Shown here piece after piece: positions 24,860 through 37,754 of a stretch of DNA of 64,000 nt. The DNA is taken from positions 21,942,001-22,006,000 of the forward strand of contig CANTUQ010000055.1 of NCBI GenBank assembly GCA_947683425.1. The letters run 5' to 3'. The position numbers and the translations under genes were made by a program. This stretch comes from Excoecaria cochinchinensis (Eukaryota > Streptophyta > Magnoliopsida > Malpighiales > Euphorbiaceae). The notes beneath the pieces are model-generated. The model ran no database searches, was not told the origin of the DNA, and saw only the letters and a program-made list of their open reading frames with translations. Each line of letters begins with the position of its first letter. Position 1 is the stretch's first letter.

Positions 24860-25000
24860 GCTTCTAATAATTTGTTAGCTATAGGCGATGGTCTGATTAA
24901 GTTCAATGGGCTAAACTATGCTTCAATTGGGTATTATGGATAAGGACATGGCATTAGTTATTGAAAAGCTTGCAACCATTACTGAGACCAGTACACAAAC
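24860..25000 (+). pseudogene. Copia gag, N-terminal fragment
   Basis: Reads LIKFNGLNYAS then, after a frameshift, MDKDMALVIEKLATITE, the usual start of copia gag (UBN2-type). It is cut at 25005 by solo LTR S3 and resumes at 27523. Confidence 0.75.
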
Positions 25001-25005
25001 CGAAA

Positions 25006-27517
25006 TGTAACATCCCGAAAATCACCCTAGTAGCATTGAATGTGATTAGTGAAAATAAGTGAGTGTTAATTATGATTTATAGATTTGGACTAAATTGAAA
25101 ATGAGAAATTAGGGACTTAATTGAAAGAAATTAAAATTGCTTAATGACTAAAAGGTAATAATGCATGATTAGTGCAAAGTGGTGGATTAAGTTAACTAAG
25201 TGAAATTATTTAGCCTTAATTAAGAGTTAGTGGAATTATAAGTGGTTCCAAATGTCTTTGTAGGAGTTAGCCACCTATCATGTGATGGGTTAGAAACATG
25301 ACACCTTGCATTTGACATGCATATTTATAGTGTGGGGAAAATGGCAAAATTTGCCTTATGTCCTCTCTTGAACCGGCTACTTCTCTCTCTTACTCTCACT
25401 GTTCAATCCTTTTTTGTCTCTCTTTGCTTCATTTGCATCTTCTTCACTTGCATGTTGAGATTAGAGATGCATTAAGCCAAAAAGGTTAAATGAGTCTAGT
25501 GTTTGTTATCTTCTACTCCTTCTTTTGATTGAATTCCTACTCATAGTGTTAATCCTATTTTGAATGTGTTTTTGTTTGTGGCTGGAAGTTGGAGAGGCTA
25601 GTAGAAAAGTCAAGGGTAAAGAGAAGATCATATAGTTGTGAAGTGAAGGAGTGCTCCAAGAGGTTAGGGATCGTATTTGAATAAATGTGTTTTGATATGT
25701 TTGAGACGTTCGCTTATCATATGTTAAATTGTTAAATGTCATGAATTGGATAGTGAATTAGTGTACATTGACTATTGAAGTGAAAATTGTGATATTGATG
25801 AGTAGTGGATAGTGAAAGTTATTGGCATGCTAGAGATTATTGTAAGTGTGATTTTGATATCTTTGAATGATTGAATATGCCAATTATAATTGTGAATTTA
25901 GAAAGATGTATATAAGGGTTTATTTGTGTTGGATATGGCATGTAAATTAAGAAGGTAAAATATGCATGTGTAGTGAAAATGTGTGCAAAGTGGTAGTGTG
26001 TGTGAAGTGCGTTTGGAGGCAAGATTGGCTTCTGTCGCCAGCGCGACAGAATGCTAATTGATTGCTATAGCGTGTACTGTCACGAGCGCAACAAGCGTCG
26101 CGAGTATGGCAGTAGCATGTGGGTCATTCAATCGCGTGTTCGAGCTATGCTGCGAGCGCGATAGAAGGAATACCACATTCTGTCGCGAGCACGACAGCAT
26201 GGGAGTTTTCAAATGTGAATTTCTTATTCTATGTTCTATGAACTATATCATGCGACCAATACATTTTTGTATATATGAGATTAAAAAGGGCATAGATACC
26301 ATGTGAATTATGAATGAAATGCGTAAAGAAATTGTAAATATGTTATACATGATGACATTGATCTTGTATAAAAGGTTATACTTTGAACAGCATGATATGT
26401 ATATGCCTACTTGAATAATACTATGCAAACGAACACTACTATGAGAATGAAATACTATGTGGATGATTAATATTATGCGAATAAATATTGCCATATGAAT
26501 AAATGATTAAGCCTGTAATCGAGTCGTGGATAAATAAGCATGCTTGTGAAGGGCTAGTGATCCGCAGCTACTAGTGTAGCACCGACGGTGTCCAGTGATT
26601 GATACCGACAAGTATCCAGTGATATAATGTTTAGGACTTCGGCCTCTAGTGTTTAATAACTATTGTACCGATATCCACTTTTGTACGATACAGGCTAGCT
26701 ATAAATGACATGTTATGATATGTTTGATGATAATGTTGTGTAAATATAAGATTATAGCACAGTCACTGGTGATGATGATGTTGGCTATGCCATAGTGTAG
26801 TGATAATGTTATCATAGTACATGCTATAGTGGTTATGATATTGAAGCCTTCTACTGTCAGTGAATGGCCAAGTGTTTGTTGTTGTTAAATACAAGAACAA
26901 GTGAATATTACTATTGCATGATATGGAATATCATATAATTGATATATTATCGAACTATTGTATAGGTGGATATTGTTGATTGTAATATGTAATATGTGAA
27001 TGCTTGCATTAGTGTTGTTTTGTTACATCCCCACTAAGCATTATCGCTTAGCACAGGTGTTTGTCCCCGTGTAGGTTTTCAGCTTGGAGTTCATTATTTT
27101 AGAAGAAGTTTTCTGCAGGCCACTATAAGAGCTTGAAGTGTCAATCTAGGTTAATTGTGTAATGATATTGCATAGAAAGAGTTCCAATTTTTGTATAAGA
27201 TAAGTATATAAATGTATATGTAATTTTTGTATTGTAATATGTAATTTGTAACCTAACGGTAACCAATAGTGAACTAGTGATAGTGAATGGTTTAGTGTTG
27301 TTTATTGTATGTTAATGTGATGAACTAGTGATAGTGAATGACTTAGGGAGGATTGACATATGTTAGTGTGAATAGTGATCATAGAATTATAGTTTAAGGA
27401 AATAATTAATGACCCTAAAATTAATAATTTTGCTTTGTTAATTTTAAATGGATTTAGTTGCAGCGTGTTTGTCGCGTAGTACTCCCTTGCCCTTCTAAGG
27501 GGCATTGGGGTGTTACA
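25006..27517 (+). mobile_element. Solo LTR, chromovirus type (S3), TSD CGAAA
   Basis: Begins TGTAACATCCCGAAAATCACCC and ends TTGGGGTGTTACA, flanked by CGAAA at 25001-25005 and 27518-27522; 2512 bp. Contains GCGCGACA-type dyads (26033-26195), the palindrome AAGCATGCTT (26536-26545), CACC/GGTG (26580-26590), GATAC/GTATC (26601-26616), and CTAAGC followed by CGCTTAG near 27034-27052 and then CCGTGTAGGT. It splits copia gag. Confidence 0.92.
26033..26195. repeat. Cluster of TGTCGCGAGCGCGACA-type dyads in S3
   Basis: About four imperfect copies of a TGTCGC(C)AGCGCGACA dyad, a different core from the CACGASTCGTG dyads of S1 but at the same place, upstream of the GCATGC palindrome. Confidence 0.75.
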
Positions 27518-27522
27518 CGAAA

Positions 27523-28190
27523 GGATATATTTTGGGGCTTGGGAAAAGTCTAATAGGTTGAGTCTAAACTTGATGCGATTGACAATGGCTATAAATGTTA
27601 AGCCATTGAAGCCTAATATAGACAATGCAAGGGAATTTATGATGAAAATCAAGGAATACTCACAATCAAACATAGCTAACAAGTCTATTGTAGGAAACTT
27701 GACGAGCAAAATGATGACCAAGAAGTGTAATTGGTCACAATCAATCCATGATCATGTAACAAGCATGTCAAATTTGGTTGCAAAGCTCAAATCAATGAGC
27801 ATGGATGTGAGTGAATCCTTCCCGGCACAATTCATCATCAACTCACTTCCTCCTAAATTTGGTCAGTTCCAGGTGAATTATAACACTCTTAAAGAGAAAT
27901 GGAACTTTTAAGAAATCAAGGCTATGTTGGTATAGGAAGAAGGAAGATTAAAGAAAATGAAAGAACACTCTGTGCATCTTATGGTACACAATGAAGTTAG
28001 CATCAGAAAGGGAAAGCCAGGAAAGAAGAACAATAAGAAGGACAAAGCCCCAATGAAGGTTAATAATGGCCAAATCCATAAAAAGCAATGTTGTTTCTTC
28101 AGTAAGAAAATTGGTTACCTCAAGAAAGATTGCTTTAAGAGAAAGGCTTGGTTCAAAAAGAAAGGTAAGTACTATTTTTTTAGTATATTT
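27523..28190 (+). pseudogene. Copia gag, main part with zinc knuckle
   Basis: Continues RIYFGAWEKSNRLSLNLM, INSLPPKFGQFQVNYN, KMKEHSVHLM, then a damaged CCHC knuckle (about 28087-28135) with the second Cys replaced by Ser and the His by Tyr. A stop follows EKWNF near 27910 and a frameshift follows the knuckle. Retroviral-type capsid protein of copia elements; not functional here. Confidence 0.8.
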
Positions 28191-28219
28191 TGAATCAAAT
28201 CTTATTGAGGTGCCCAATA

Positions 28220-28330
28220 ATACTTGGTGGTTAGATTCAAGTGCAACTACTCATGTTTCACATGTTATACAGGGATTTATTTCGATCCAAACCATATACG
28301 AAACTAAAAAGTTCTTACTGAATGGTATTT
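28220..28330 (+). pseudogene. Copia protease-like fragment
   Basis: NNTWWLDSSATTHVSHVIQG carries the copia aspartic protease signature (WxLDSGA, here LDSSA). It is cut soon after by the LTR remnant at about 28340. Confidence 0.75.
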
Positions 28331-28339
28331 TATTGGGTA

Positions 28340-29233
28340 TTTATATACGCAATTTTATTGAATGTGATTGAAATTGAACGGCTTATAGCGAGTTGGACCT
28401 AAATTGAATAATGAACCTGCAATTATCGAGTCATGGATAGATAGGCATGCCTGTAGGGACCTTTGAGTGCTGCAGCCTATGTTTGGACCATGGTACGGTC
28501 CTAATGTGTTTTTTTTTTCATGGTTGATCCTTATGTGTTTTTGGATCGTGTTAGATCCTCATATGTTTCAGAAATGGATGCACCTTTGGGTACCTATGTA
28601 GTTCTACCTGTTATCCACCATCTTGAAAATGCAGGCGATTTGTGAGTAATAAATGGTTAATGTGGAACAGATAAGCATACAATTATGAGTATATGTGTTA
28701 ATCATTATTGGCATGTTATGATGTTGTATACTTCTTATATGCTCTTCCTTTGATCATGAATATTTGACATACGATTGTGTATGCATTGATGACCACTGTG
28801 AGTTGTTGCCCATTTCATGTTTTTCCCCACTAAGCCTTCGCGCTTAGCATGGGTGTTTTATCTGTGTAGGTTTTGAAGATTCCTCATTTTTGAAGGATAA
28901 CCCGCATCGCTGAACGCCAACATAACAGGGGCTCATTTTTTTTGTAGGTTTTCATTTAATGTAACGTTTGGATGGGATTGGTAGCTGTTGTGGTTTGTAA
29001 CTTATAGAGACAAGTAAGATATTTGTATAAGCATGTAAAATGTAACGAACCTTTAATGCTATATTTATATAGTGTGATGATATTTGCATGTGGATGTATG
29101 TATGATTTAAGTTAATGTTAAGGAATTTTATAATTCGGCTAGTGTTAACATAAGGTAACTGGTTAGTGTGTTCGTTGTGTGGCATCCTTCACCTATCATA
29201 GTAATCTACTACGTACAGGTAAGGGGTGTTATA
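28340..29233 (+). mobile_element. Chromovirus-type LTR remnant within copia pol
   Basis: Ends AAGGGGTGTTATA at 29233; the left boundary is approximate and the first half is missing. Holds ATAGGCATGCCTGT (28441-28454), GGACC/GGTCC (28485-28501), CTAAGC/GCTTAG (28830-28847) and CTGTGTAGGT. No TSD recognised. Confidence 0.7.
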
Positions 29234-29239
29234 AAAATG

Positions 29240-29640
29240 AATAGTGTCCAGATCCATTTGCAAAACTTCTTTAAAGTCGAGGCATTTGTGCACAATACAT
29301 AATGCGCGGTACACCACAACAAAATGGTGTAGTTGAAAGACGGAATCGTACTCTTATGAATATGGTTAGCAATATGTTAAGTTACTTTAATGCGCATTTA
29401 TCTTTATGGATGTATACATTAAAGATAACTGCATATCTATTTAATAGGGTTCCTAGTAAACAGTTCCTATGAGACCTTATAATTGTGGACAGGTAGGAAA
29501 CCTAGCTTAAGGACCCTGCATGTTTGGGGTTGCCCAACGGAAATAAGAAATTATAATCCTCATGAAAAGAAACTTGATGCAAGAACCATTAGTGGTTACT
29601 TCATTTGTTATCCAGAAAAGTTAACCATGGTACAAGGATA
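29240..29640 (+). pseudogene. Copia integrase fragment
   Basis: Frames give RGTPQQNGVVERRNRTLM (integrase core, catalytic Glu region), YLFNRVPSK, LWTGRKPSLRTLHVWGCP, and NPHEKKLDARTISGYFI (the typical copia integrase end). Several frameshifts. Upstream zinc-binding and first Asp region are missing. Confidence 0.85.
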
Positions 29641-29864
29641 GTTGAGTATGGAAATCTTAGGTTCATTGAATATGGACAAATAAGTGGAAGTGGGAAACCA
29701 CAAAAAGTGGATATTCAAGAGATTCAGGTGGAAAATCCTTCACTTAGTGTCTCTTCTTAAGTTGTTGTTCCTCTTTTGCATTACAACCACGCATTATTCC
29801 GGAGCAACAAGTTAATATTCCAAACCCACAAGAAGAGAATGTTAATAATGAACCAGTAAATAAT

Positions 29865-30569
29865 GTGCAAATCACAAATGATCAAGTGATACGACAAGAA
29901 ATAACATTTCAAAGGTCTATAAGGGATAAAAGACCAGCTATATCAGATGATTATGTGGTATATTCACTTGAGCATGAGTGTGACTTGAGCATTGATAAGG
30001 ATCCAATCTCATTGAAAGAAGCCATAATATGTAACAATTCTGAAAATGGCTCAAAGCTATGAAAGAAGAGTTAAAATATATGGATGATAATCAAGTCTGG
30101 GAACTAATTGAGGCACCTAAAAGCTCAAAGCAAGTGGGCTATAAATGGGTCTTTAAGGACAAAAGGGACTTGAAAGGCAATGTTGAAAGGTATAAGGTCA
30201 AACTTGTAGCCAAAGGTTATACTTAAAAGGATGGCATTGACTTTAAAGAGACATTCTCTCCAGTTTCAAAGAAGGTTTCTTTAAGAATTATTGTGGCATT
30301 GGCAACTCATTATGATTTAGAGCTTCACCCAATGGATGTAAAGACCACTTTCCTGAATGGTGACTTCTAAGAAGAAGTATATATGGACCAACCAAAAGGT
30401 TTTGTGCATATAGAAAAGAAAAATATGGTGTGTAAATTAAAGAAGTCAATATATGGTTTGAAACAAGCTTCCCGACAGTGGTATCTTAAGTTCAGTAATA
30501 CCATTACCTCTTATGGTTTTGTAAAAAATATTGTTAGTAGGTGTATCTATATGAAGGTCAATGGGAACA
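29865..30569 (+). pseudogene. Copia reverse transcriptase, N-terminal part
   Basis: Includes DNQVWELIEAP, YKWVFKDKRD, LVAKGYT then a stop, FKETFSPVSKKVSLRIIVAL, LHPMDVKTTFLNGDF then a stop, EEVYMDQPKGF, KKSIYGLKQASRQWYLKF. The insertion at 30570 cuts it just before the catalytic motif; after it, 32325-32345 reads YINDNL where YVDDIL is expected. Confidence 0.88.
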
Positions 30570-32288
30570 TGTAACACCCCCACCGTCGCCCCCGTTGGAA
30601 GGACGCCGGCGGAGCGCTACCCGATGCTCACTCACACAGAGATGCACATGCACAATGCGGAAGTGATAAAGTGTTAAAGTGCAAAGCGAAGTGAATTGTA
30701 AATATGCAAGTGATTCTTGGAGATCACTCTAGAGTGTATTGGTCCCGTGTATCCGGTTCGAAAATTTCTACCGGATTAATACTAGGGGCAAAATAATAAA
30801 TTAAAAGTGAATTGGTAAATGTAAAAATAAATGTATGAATCAAAGAATTAAATGATGAATAATTAGAGTAGGGTAAATTAGTGAATTTAAATAATAAATT
30901 TTGTAATCCATATTAAATGTATAACCTAAGAAGTTAGATGATAAGTAAGGAAGTAAATATGGATTATGAAACTATTAAATGACTTGATGACAGAAATAAA
31001 GTTGAATGATAAATCAGTAAAACTAAGAAAGAGATAATTAAATAAATGGTATTAGTAAATTATCTTATGAAATTAGTGATTTGATAAAGTAGCTTTATGT
31101 ATATATATGATCTTCATACTCACCGGTGTGTACTACATATATATATATATATATTGTCGGGTATTATTATCTTAGATGAAAGTTAGAATAATTGTTAATG
31201 TAGGAATGAAATACTAGTTATGTTATGAGCATATTGATTGTTTAACAATCCATGGAATTATATTATAGTGATGCATGATAAGCATGTTATGCCCTTTAAC
31301 AAAATGATAGGAAATTCAGTTATTGATTTGGGAACTTGAATATAAATGTTTAAGAAATTTCAGCTATTTAGAAGAATATTGGATGTGTTGCATAAACATT
31401 GTTTTATTTCACAAAGCATTCATAATTGAATTTGGAGCTGAATAAATAAATTATGGTTAAATGATAATTGGTATATTAATTGTAAATTGTTACGTTATAT
31501 ATAAGAAAAGAAGGTAATTTGCGACCTCTATGTAAAAACGTTATAATGTATTTATATTTATATTGTATGTGTTTACTTAATAATTTATGCATTGGACAAG
31601 TAAATTTGGTAGTCACCACTAAGCGTAAAGCTTAGCGCGTGGTTTACCCTCGCGTAGGTGTAAGATAGAAATCAAGTGAGTACCGGCACGGTTTTCAAAG
31701 GAGTAATGTTGGATGAAAAGCATGACAAGAAGGTGATAAAAATGAAATTTTTGGGAATCGAAAATTTGAATCTTGTTTCTTATTGGCATGTATACTACAT
31801 AGATAATTAGGATACTATTGTATAGAAGAGTTTGTACTAAATAATTATTTATAGTTGATAGTTGATGTATTATCATAATATTCTTGTATTTTGTATTATT
31901 GATGTAAGTAATGAGTGGATGATATTTGTGATTTATTATATGGGTGTGTGAATGGACCTAAATTGGAGGATGCGCAAACTTGTGTTGGAGTTTGAATTGG
32001 AGTGGGTTGAATGAATATATGTTTATTTGAAGTGTAAGGACTTTCTGTTTACAGGGGATAGGCAATATTATAGGGGAAATTCTGTTGAAATTTCGGGAGA
32101 ATTAAGTGGTATATTTTTGAATTTGATTGAATGAGTAGAAATTAAATAGTCATATGACAGTTGGGCATAATGAAGAAAAAAAAAATTTACCTGGATTTCG
32201 GAATAATTTTAAGAGTCGTTTTAAGGCAATCAAGTATTCGTGCAGTAAAACTAGAATTGTAGCGTGTGTATAGTTTAAGGGTGTTACA
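30570..32288 (+). mobile_element. LTR-like insertion with inverted left end
   Basis: Runs from TGTAACACCCCCACCG to AGGGTGTTACA, 1719 bp. CTAAGC/GCTTAG (31619-31635) with CGCGTAGGT downstream gives plus orientation. Its first 65 bp, however, are the reverse complement of the last bases of LTR A (CGACGG, CGCCGG, CACTCA order), so the left end is an inverted LTR terminus. ACATG is present at both ends (30567-30571 and 32286-32290) but overlaps the terminal TG/CA, so a true TSD is uncertain. Confidence 0.7.
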
Positions 32289-32349
32289 TGGTGTACCAGT
32301 TTAGCTTTGTAATCTTGACCGTATATTAATGATAATCTTGGCTTATAAA

Positions 32350-32545
32350 AAAAATATTAGTAAACATGAAATTTACTGATAGATAATAATATTAATAAAC
32401 CTGAAATTTATATTTTGATATTAAATATTAGTAAGTAAACCTAAAGTTTATTGATTGATATTAAAAATTAAGAAACTTGATGTTTATCAATTGATACAAA
32501 TATTAATATAATAAAAAATAGTAAATCTGAGTTTACTAATTGAAA
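32350..32545 (+). repeat. Degenerate 36-bp tandem repeat
   Basis: About five diverged units of TATTAGTAAACCTGAAATTT followed by ATTGATTGATATTA, immediately downstream of the copia RT remnant, where RNase H would be expected. Confidence 0.65.
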
Positions 32546-33345
32546 AATAATTTATTATTTGACATGGCTGCCGGCCGTTTTGGCCATAATGCATCAATTA
32601 TAATGCATAAATTATCGATAATTCATATGTATATTTATTAGAGAACTAGAATTTGTTTTATAAATTTAATTTAAAAAATCTCATAAACTACTTTTTCTCA
32701 AGGAATATTAATTATTACGGTATCACTAACTAATAAAGGAAATGAATTCTCTTCATTTTGGAATGAATAAAAGATAATATATGTGGGTCCAGTATACATC
32801 ATGTGAATCACTCAAATATTTTATAATTTTTGATAGATGCGTCAATGAATTGTTCATATGTATATTTATTATCAATTTACAACTTGTAGTTTGTGAAATT
32901 ATTCAAATTAAGTGTACAATTTTCATATTATGTAATCAAGGCATTTTCTTAATAATGCTAATGATCTTATGTCACAAGTTTAGATGACTGCAATATATTG
33001 ATTGAAGTTAAAAAAAACTATTATATGTATATATATACACACAAGATCTAGCAAATTATTTTCTAAAAATGCCTTTGATTATTTGCTAGATATTTTTATG
33101 AGAACTATACTCATATTTTTATATAGGGATATGCTATTTTGCTTTAAGCGGTACTTACATGTATTATGCCAACTAAGATCATAAAGTTCCCCTATTACAA
33201 TTTTTATTTAGAGAATGCATTTTGATTAAAATGATTTCTTAATGTCAAGGGAAAAGGAAGTAAGCAGCTGAAAAAGAGGATAATAAATATATAATAAATA
33301 ATTTAGACTCACACATTATGAACTTGAAATTCAAAAGAGTATTCA

Positions 33346-33399
<54 letters not shown>

Positions 33400-34485
33400 A
33401 TTCATTAATTTGTATAGATTTACTAAATCTCATTTACAACTACTGCAAATGCTCCAATTTAAAATAATGTACTAATAGGACAATTTGCCAGGCAGGATGA
33501 ATTAATTGGTTCCAAAAAATAAAATTCTTGAAAAACGCAAGGAGCAAATAAATTTAGATAGTCATATTATGGAGGCAAGTACTCTTAAACATATTCAAGC
33601 CATAACTATTCTTAAAATCTCATAAGCGGTTCAGCTACTTGAAAGTAATAAAGATATATCATTATATGTTATGTCATTGAAATGAATCGAAAAAAATAAA
33701 TTTATTGACACGTTTTTGCATAGTAAATCTTGATATTTTGAACAAAATGAGGATTCCAAACAAAATAATGAGGATATGAAAATTGAATCTGTAGAAAAAT
33801 ATAAATATTATTTTAGGTAAAATTGTATTTAATATAGAGTATGGATTTTTGGACTTGTAATTCAAATGTTCAAAGATATAACGCGAATTTATTACGTACG
33901 AAATTCATGCAAAAAATAAAATAAAGTTATTCCATTAAATTTATTGCAATGAAATTGGCATTATAAAGATTTTTTTTTTCTTTTTTTGCAGTGGATGCAA
34001 GAATTTTTTTATATTTATCAATTTGACAATAAATTATTATGTTATTAATTGATGTTATAATATCCATTCAATAATGAAATAATAAAAATAAAAAATCCTT
34101 CAAGGATTTATGACTCCTGAAGCATGTAAATATTTTTGATAAATTTATTCAACTTGGGCATATGAAATATAAATGTTATAATGTTTCTCATAATTTAGAT
34201 TATGATTTGTTAATTACTATCGAAACTCCTAAAGAGTTTAAAGTAATTTGAGACAATAGATCTTGAAAATTAAAACTTTATCTCAACTTGAAGATCGAGT
34301 ACGATTTGATTGGAAAAATAATTCTTGACAAAGTGATTACATGTTTATTTTTGGATAGTATGCTTTAATTCTATTATTTTCATTTATTTTTTAAATAATG
34401 CTTTAGAAATATTTGAATTAAATTACCAAATGCTTCGTTTATAATAGTTATTATATACATGTCATAAAAATTATTTTATTACATT
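32546..34485. other. AT-rich DNA, no gene recognised
   Basis: Nothing coding that I can identify. A pure TA run lies at about 33349-33397. This is the target region of the chromovirus at 34491-53334 and continues at 53340-53849. Confidence 0.5.
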
Positions 34486-34490
34486 TATTG

Positions 34491-34905
34491 TGTAAGGACC
34501 CAAAATGTACTCTAAACAGATTTGTACATGTTTAGGGCATAATGGTGGCCGAAAATGTATAAGTATATTATTGAAAAGGTTAAGCGAAGATGAGGACATA
34601 ACTAGTATTAAGTAAAAGTTAAGGGCAATTTGGTAAATGGACATTTGAGGATTTAAGTGAATAAATTAATAAATATTGTGTGCAATGTCTAAATTGGAAA
34701 TAGTTGTAGGTCTAATATATGGAGAAATAAAAGATGGAGGATTAATTGGAGAATTGTCATAAAAATCAAGAATGAACCAATGGGCATTTGACATTTTGAA
34801 TTGTAGGATAAACATGAAAGATTGGCCATATTTAAGGCCAAAGTGGCCAGCCAATAGAAGGGAATAACGGTAGCTATTTTCTTTTTCAAGCTCACTTATG
34901 CAATT
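34491..34905 (+). repeat. 5' LTR fragment of chromovirus E
   Basis: Closely matches 35359-35765 (TGTAAGGACCCAAAATGTAC, CATAATGGTGGCC, GGTAGATTAATTGGAGAATT-like stretch). Truncated near 34905. Confidence 0.85.
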
Positions 34906-35358
34906 TCAGTTACCATATAATTCTTTTAATAAAGTTCAGATTAGACTTAACAAATTCTACTTATCGCACTTGCCAAAACTTCCCATCTACTGACAATTAC
35001 ATCATCTTTCAATATAAAATACACCCTAACAGTAATTGGGTATGCTTCGGGTGAAATAAGAATCTGAGGTGCATGAGCAATGCTTTCTTTGACATAAACT
35101 CCACTTAACTGTCTTTAGATCATTATACTTTAATCATAATGATTCTGAAATAACTTTTCCACCCATAACTATTACCAAAACATTTTCGTTACAGATATTT
35201 ATACGTATTTAAAACCATTTACCTTATTTTAAACGACTATAAATTCTTTCCTTTAGGTTATCTGTACAATTAAGCACAATTATCTATCATTTTCAGTACA
35301 CCTGATATACCTTACTCAATCTTAAGAATTAATTCAAAATTCTTTAAGGGGTGAGAGT
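34906..35358 (+). other. Residual interior and polypurine tract of chromovirus E
   Basis: AT-rich non-coding remnant. It ends in a purine tract and GAGAGT directly before the 3' LTR, matching the GGGGAGAGT seen before the 3' LTR of chromovirus F. Confidence 0.7.
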
Positions 35359-36483
35359 TGTAAGGACCCAAAATGTACCCTATACGGATTTGTACATGTC
35401 TAGGGCATAATGGTGGCCAAAAATGTGTAAGTAGATTATCGAAAAGGTTAAGTGAAGATGAGGACGTAACCGGTATTAAGTAAAAAATTAAGGACAATTT
35501 GGTTAATGGACATTTGAGGAGCTAAATGAATAAATTAATAAATATTGTATGTCAATGTCTAAATTGGAAATAGTTGTAGGTCTAATTTATAGAGAAACAA
35601 AAGATGGAGGATTAATTGGAGAATTGTCATAAAAATCAAGAATGAACTAATGGGCATTTGACATTTGGAATTGTAGGATAAACATGAAACGTTGGCTATA
35701 TTTAAGGCCAAAGTGGTTGACCAATAGAAGCGAATAAGGGCAGCCATTTTCTTCCCCAAACTCATCCTAAAATCTGCCTCTCTCTCTATGCTCCAAGAAT
35801 TTCAAGGAAAGGTCCCTTAGTTCTACTGTTTTTGCAAACTTAAAAGATGTGTATCACACCCCGTTTGTCCCCTAGTAGTATGAGCCATGTTTGTGCATGT
35901 GCATTGTATGAGTTTTGACATGTATAAAGGGCATTTTGGGTAGAAATGTATGTTTTAAGAGTTTTGTTAGCATGTGGATGCATGTATGGTGTTAGAGTGT
36001 GTTTTTGGGGCTGTGCTTGTGTGTGTGTGTGCTCACACACTTGTAGGGTGTTGTTAGTTGGGAGAGTTTTGGGTGTATGTGATGCATGGTTGTAGGGTGT
36101 GAGTGAGTTGGGTGTGATTGCATGTGCATAAGTATATCATAGTAGAGTATATCTAAGTGGGAGAGCTTTGTGTGTGTGTGTGATGTATTCATGTAGTGTG
36201 TGAGTGGTTAATTTCCACCACTAGAAAGATGCCATGTGTCTAAGGTTGAGTAAGAGTAAGAAAAAGGAGGAAAGGAAAAAGGAAATCAGATTTTTCCTAT
36301 CTCTTTCCCGTTCCTCTCCTCCCTCTACTGCTCTTCTTCCTCTTCTTCACCCTTTAGTTTGCCCTAGCTTGGATTCAAGCTCTTGGTAGTGGGAATTGAT
36401 CACATCTTGCATTTAATTAGTAAGTTTTCTGCATTTTCCATCTTGTTCTTCCTCTTCTTCATCTTTTCTTCTTCTAGCTAGTA

Positions 36484-37256
36484 ACAAAAACATCCTAAAA
36501 TAATAACTACTTCACTTAAAATCAACCTAAAAATTGACATAAATAAAGCATAGATTTGAACTTATCAGTAGGCTTTGGCTGTAACTTCCCCTTGTTAATA
36601 AAATGAAAGAGGTGCTCAGATAAAGGCTATCCAAGATGGTATAGCAGCCTTGAGTAGTTCCAATGGTTGAAACCTTGGTGGCTCCAACAGCTCTCACACT
36701 GTTACCACCGAGACTCGAGCTCCCATGATTACCTCTTCCCATGACATTGGTCCCTCCTTCAAGGATCACCAGCTACTTATTATTAATAGGATCCTAGACT
36801 TGACCTTTCATGCTTTAGCAATCGTCCATTAGATATCTAGCATGTTGGACAGACTGTCTGTTTCCATGTTTTCACCCTATTCTTTTGCCTAACTTTTGCT
36901 TAGAGCGCCAATTACGGTTTTCATCTCTAACGGCTTTTATTTTTTTTTTTTTTTGCAAAGAGGTTGAAGCTATTGCCAAAGATCCATCTAGGGTGATTAG
37001 CATGTACTTATGCCCATGTCGTGGCCGTCTGAGCTTGATTCTTCTCATTATGGTTCAAATTTGATCATTGATGATCGGAACTTAGTCAGAGACACACCTC
37101 TGAACTTTTCCTGCAAAGCGATCTACAGACCCATTGCATTTTGATACTTGCGAAATTATTTAGTGATATCATCTTTCATCGCACTTAGGAAGATGATATG
37201 AGCAGTAGAATTCTTATTTTTTCATACCACATAGGCATCTTGGTCCCACTTTTAAT
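36484..37256 (-). mobile_element. Ogre-like fragment inside S4
   Basis: Without LTRs. The left half resembles the gag linker of element 1 (36580-36660 against 16430-16510) and the right half matches the 3' interior of elements 1 and 2 (CCTAACTTTTGCTTAGAGCG and TTTTCATCTCTAACGGC, compare 43605-43655). Gag linker is fused directly to 3' interior, so it is an internal-deletion product. The chromovirus F LTR, which lacks it, shows the empty site. Confidence 0.75.
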
Positions 37257-37754
37257 TTAGGGTTGTGTTTTGTGTGTTCTTGTGGTTTGATGCTTAGTTG
37301 AGCCTCCTTGTGAGCCAAAGGGCAAAGAGAAGGTTGGATCTAGTGGATCTAAGCATTAGGAGCTAAGAAGATTCAGGTTTGGGAATTTGTGATTTATGCA
37401 CTTTTGGTGATTTATTCTTTGAATGAATTTCTGGAAAATTTTGGTGTTCTTGATGTTTTTACTGGTTATTATGTTATGGGTTTTGATTCTTATTGATCAT
37501 AAAACCTTGATTATCAGTTATTGAACCAAATGTGAGATTGATTGAGTTATGGTATGAATAGTGATGAGGTAGAATGTGTAACTTGATGTTGTTTTGAGAA
37601 TTCATGAGTAGGATCTTATATTGGTATGATTTGATGTTGTTGGATGGTTTATTAATGTAGTTTGAGTGAGGAGAATTTGGTTGGAATGAGAAGTTTTGGA
37701 TTTGGCCTGAAAATGAGGTGAATTTGGCTCTACGGAAATGCATCTGGGCATGTG

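Larger units (their letters stand above)
24788..32345 (+). mobile_element. Ty1/copia element, decayed, interrupted three times
   Basis: Plus-strand copia order: gag (24860-25000 and 27523-28190), protease-like motif (28220-28330), integrase (29240-29640), reverse transcriptase (30040-30569 and 32289-32345). Insertions at 25006-27517, about 28340-29233 and 30570-32288 separate the pieces. No LTRs were identified; RNase H is missing after 32345. Many stops and frameshifts. The Ogre-like element 1 lies directly upstream, so it probably inserted near the 5' end. Confidence 0.8.

Noticed and set aside
32546..34485. A host gene or further copia coding between the copia RT and chromovirus E
   Set aside because: Only short, stop-filled AT-rich frames; no motif recognised on either strand.
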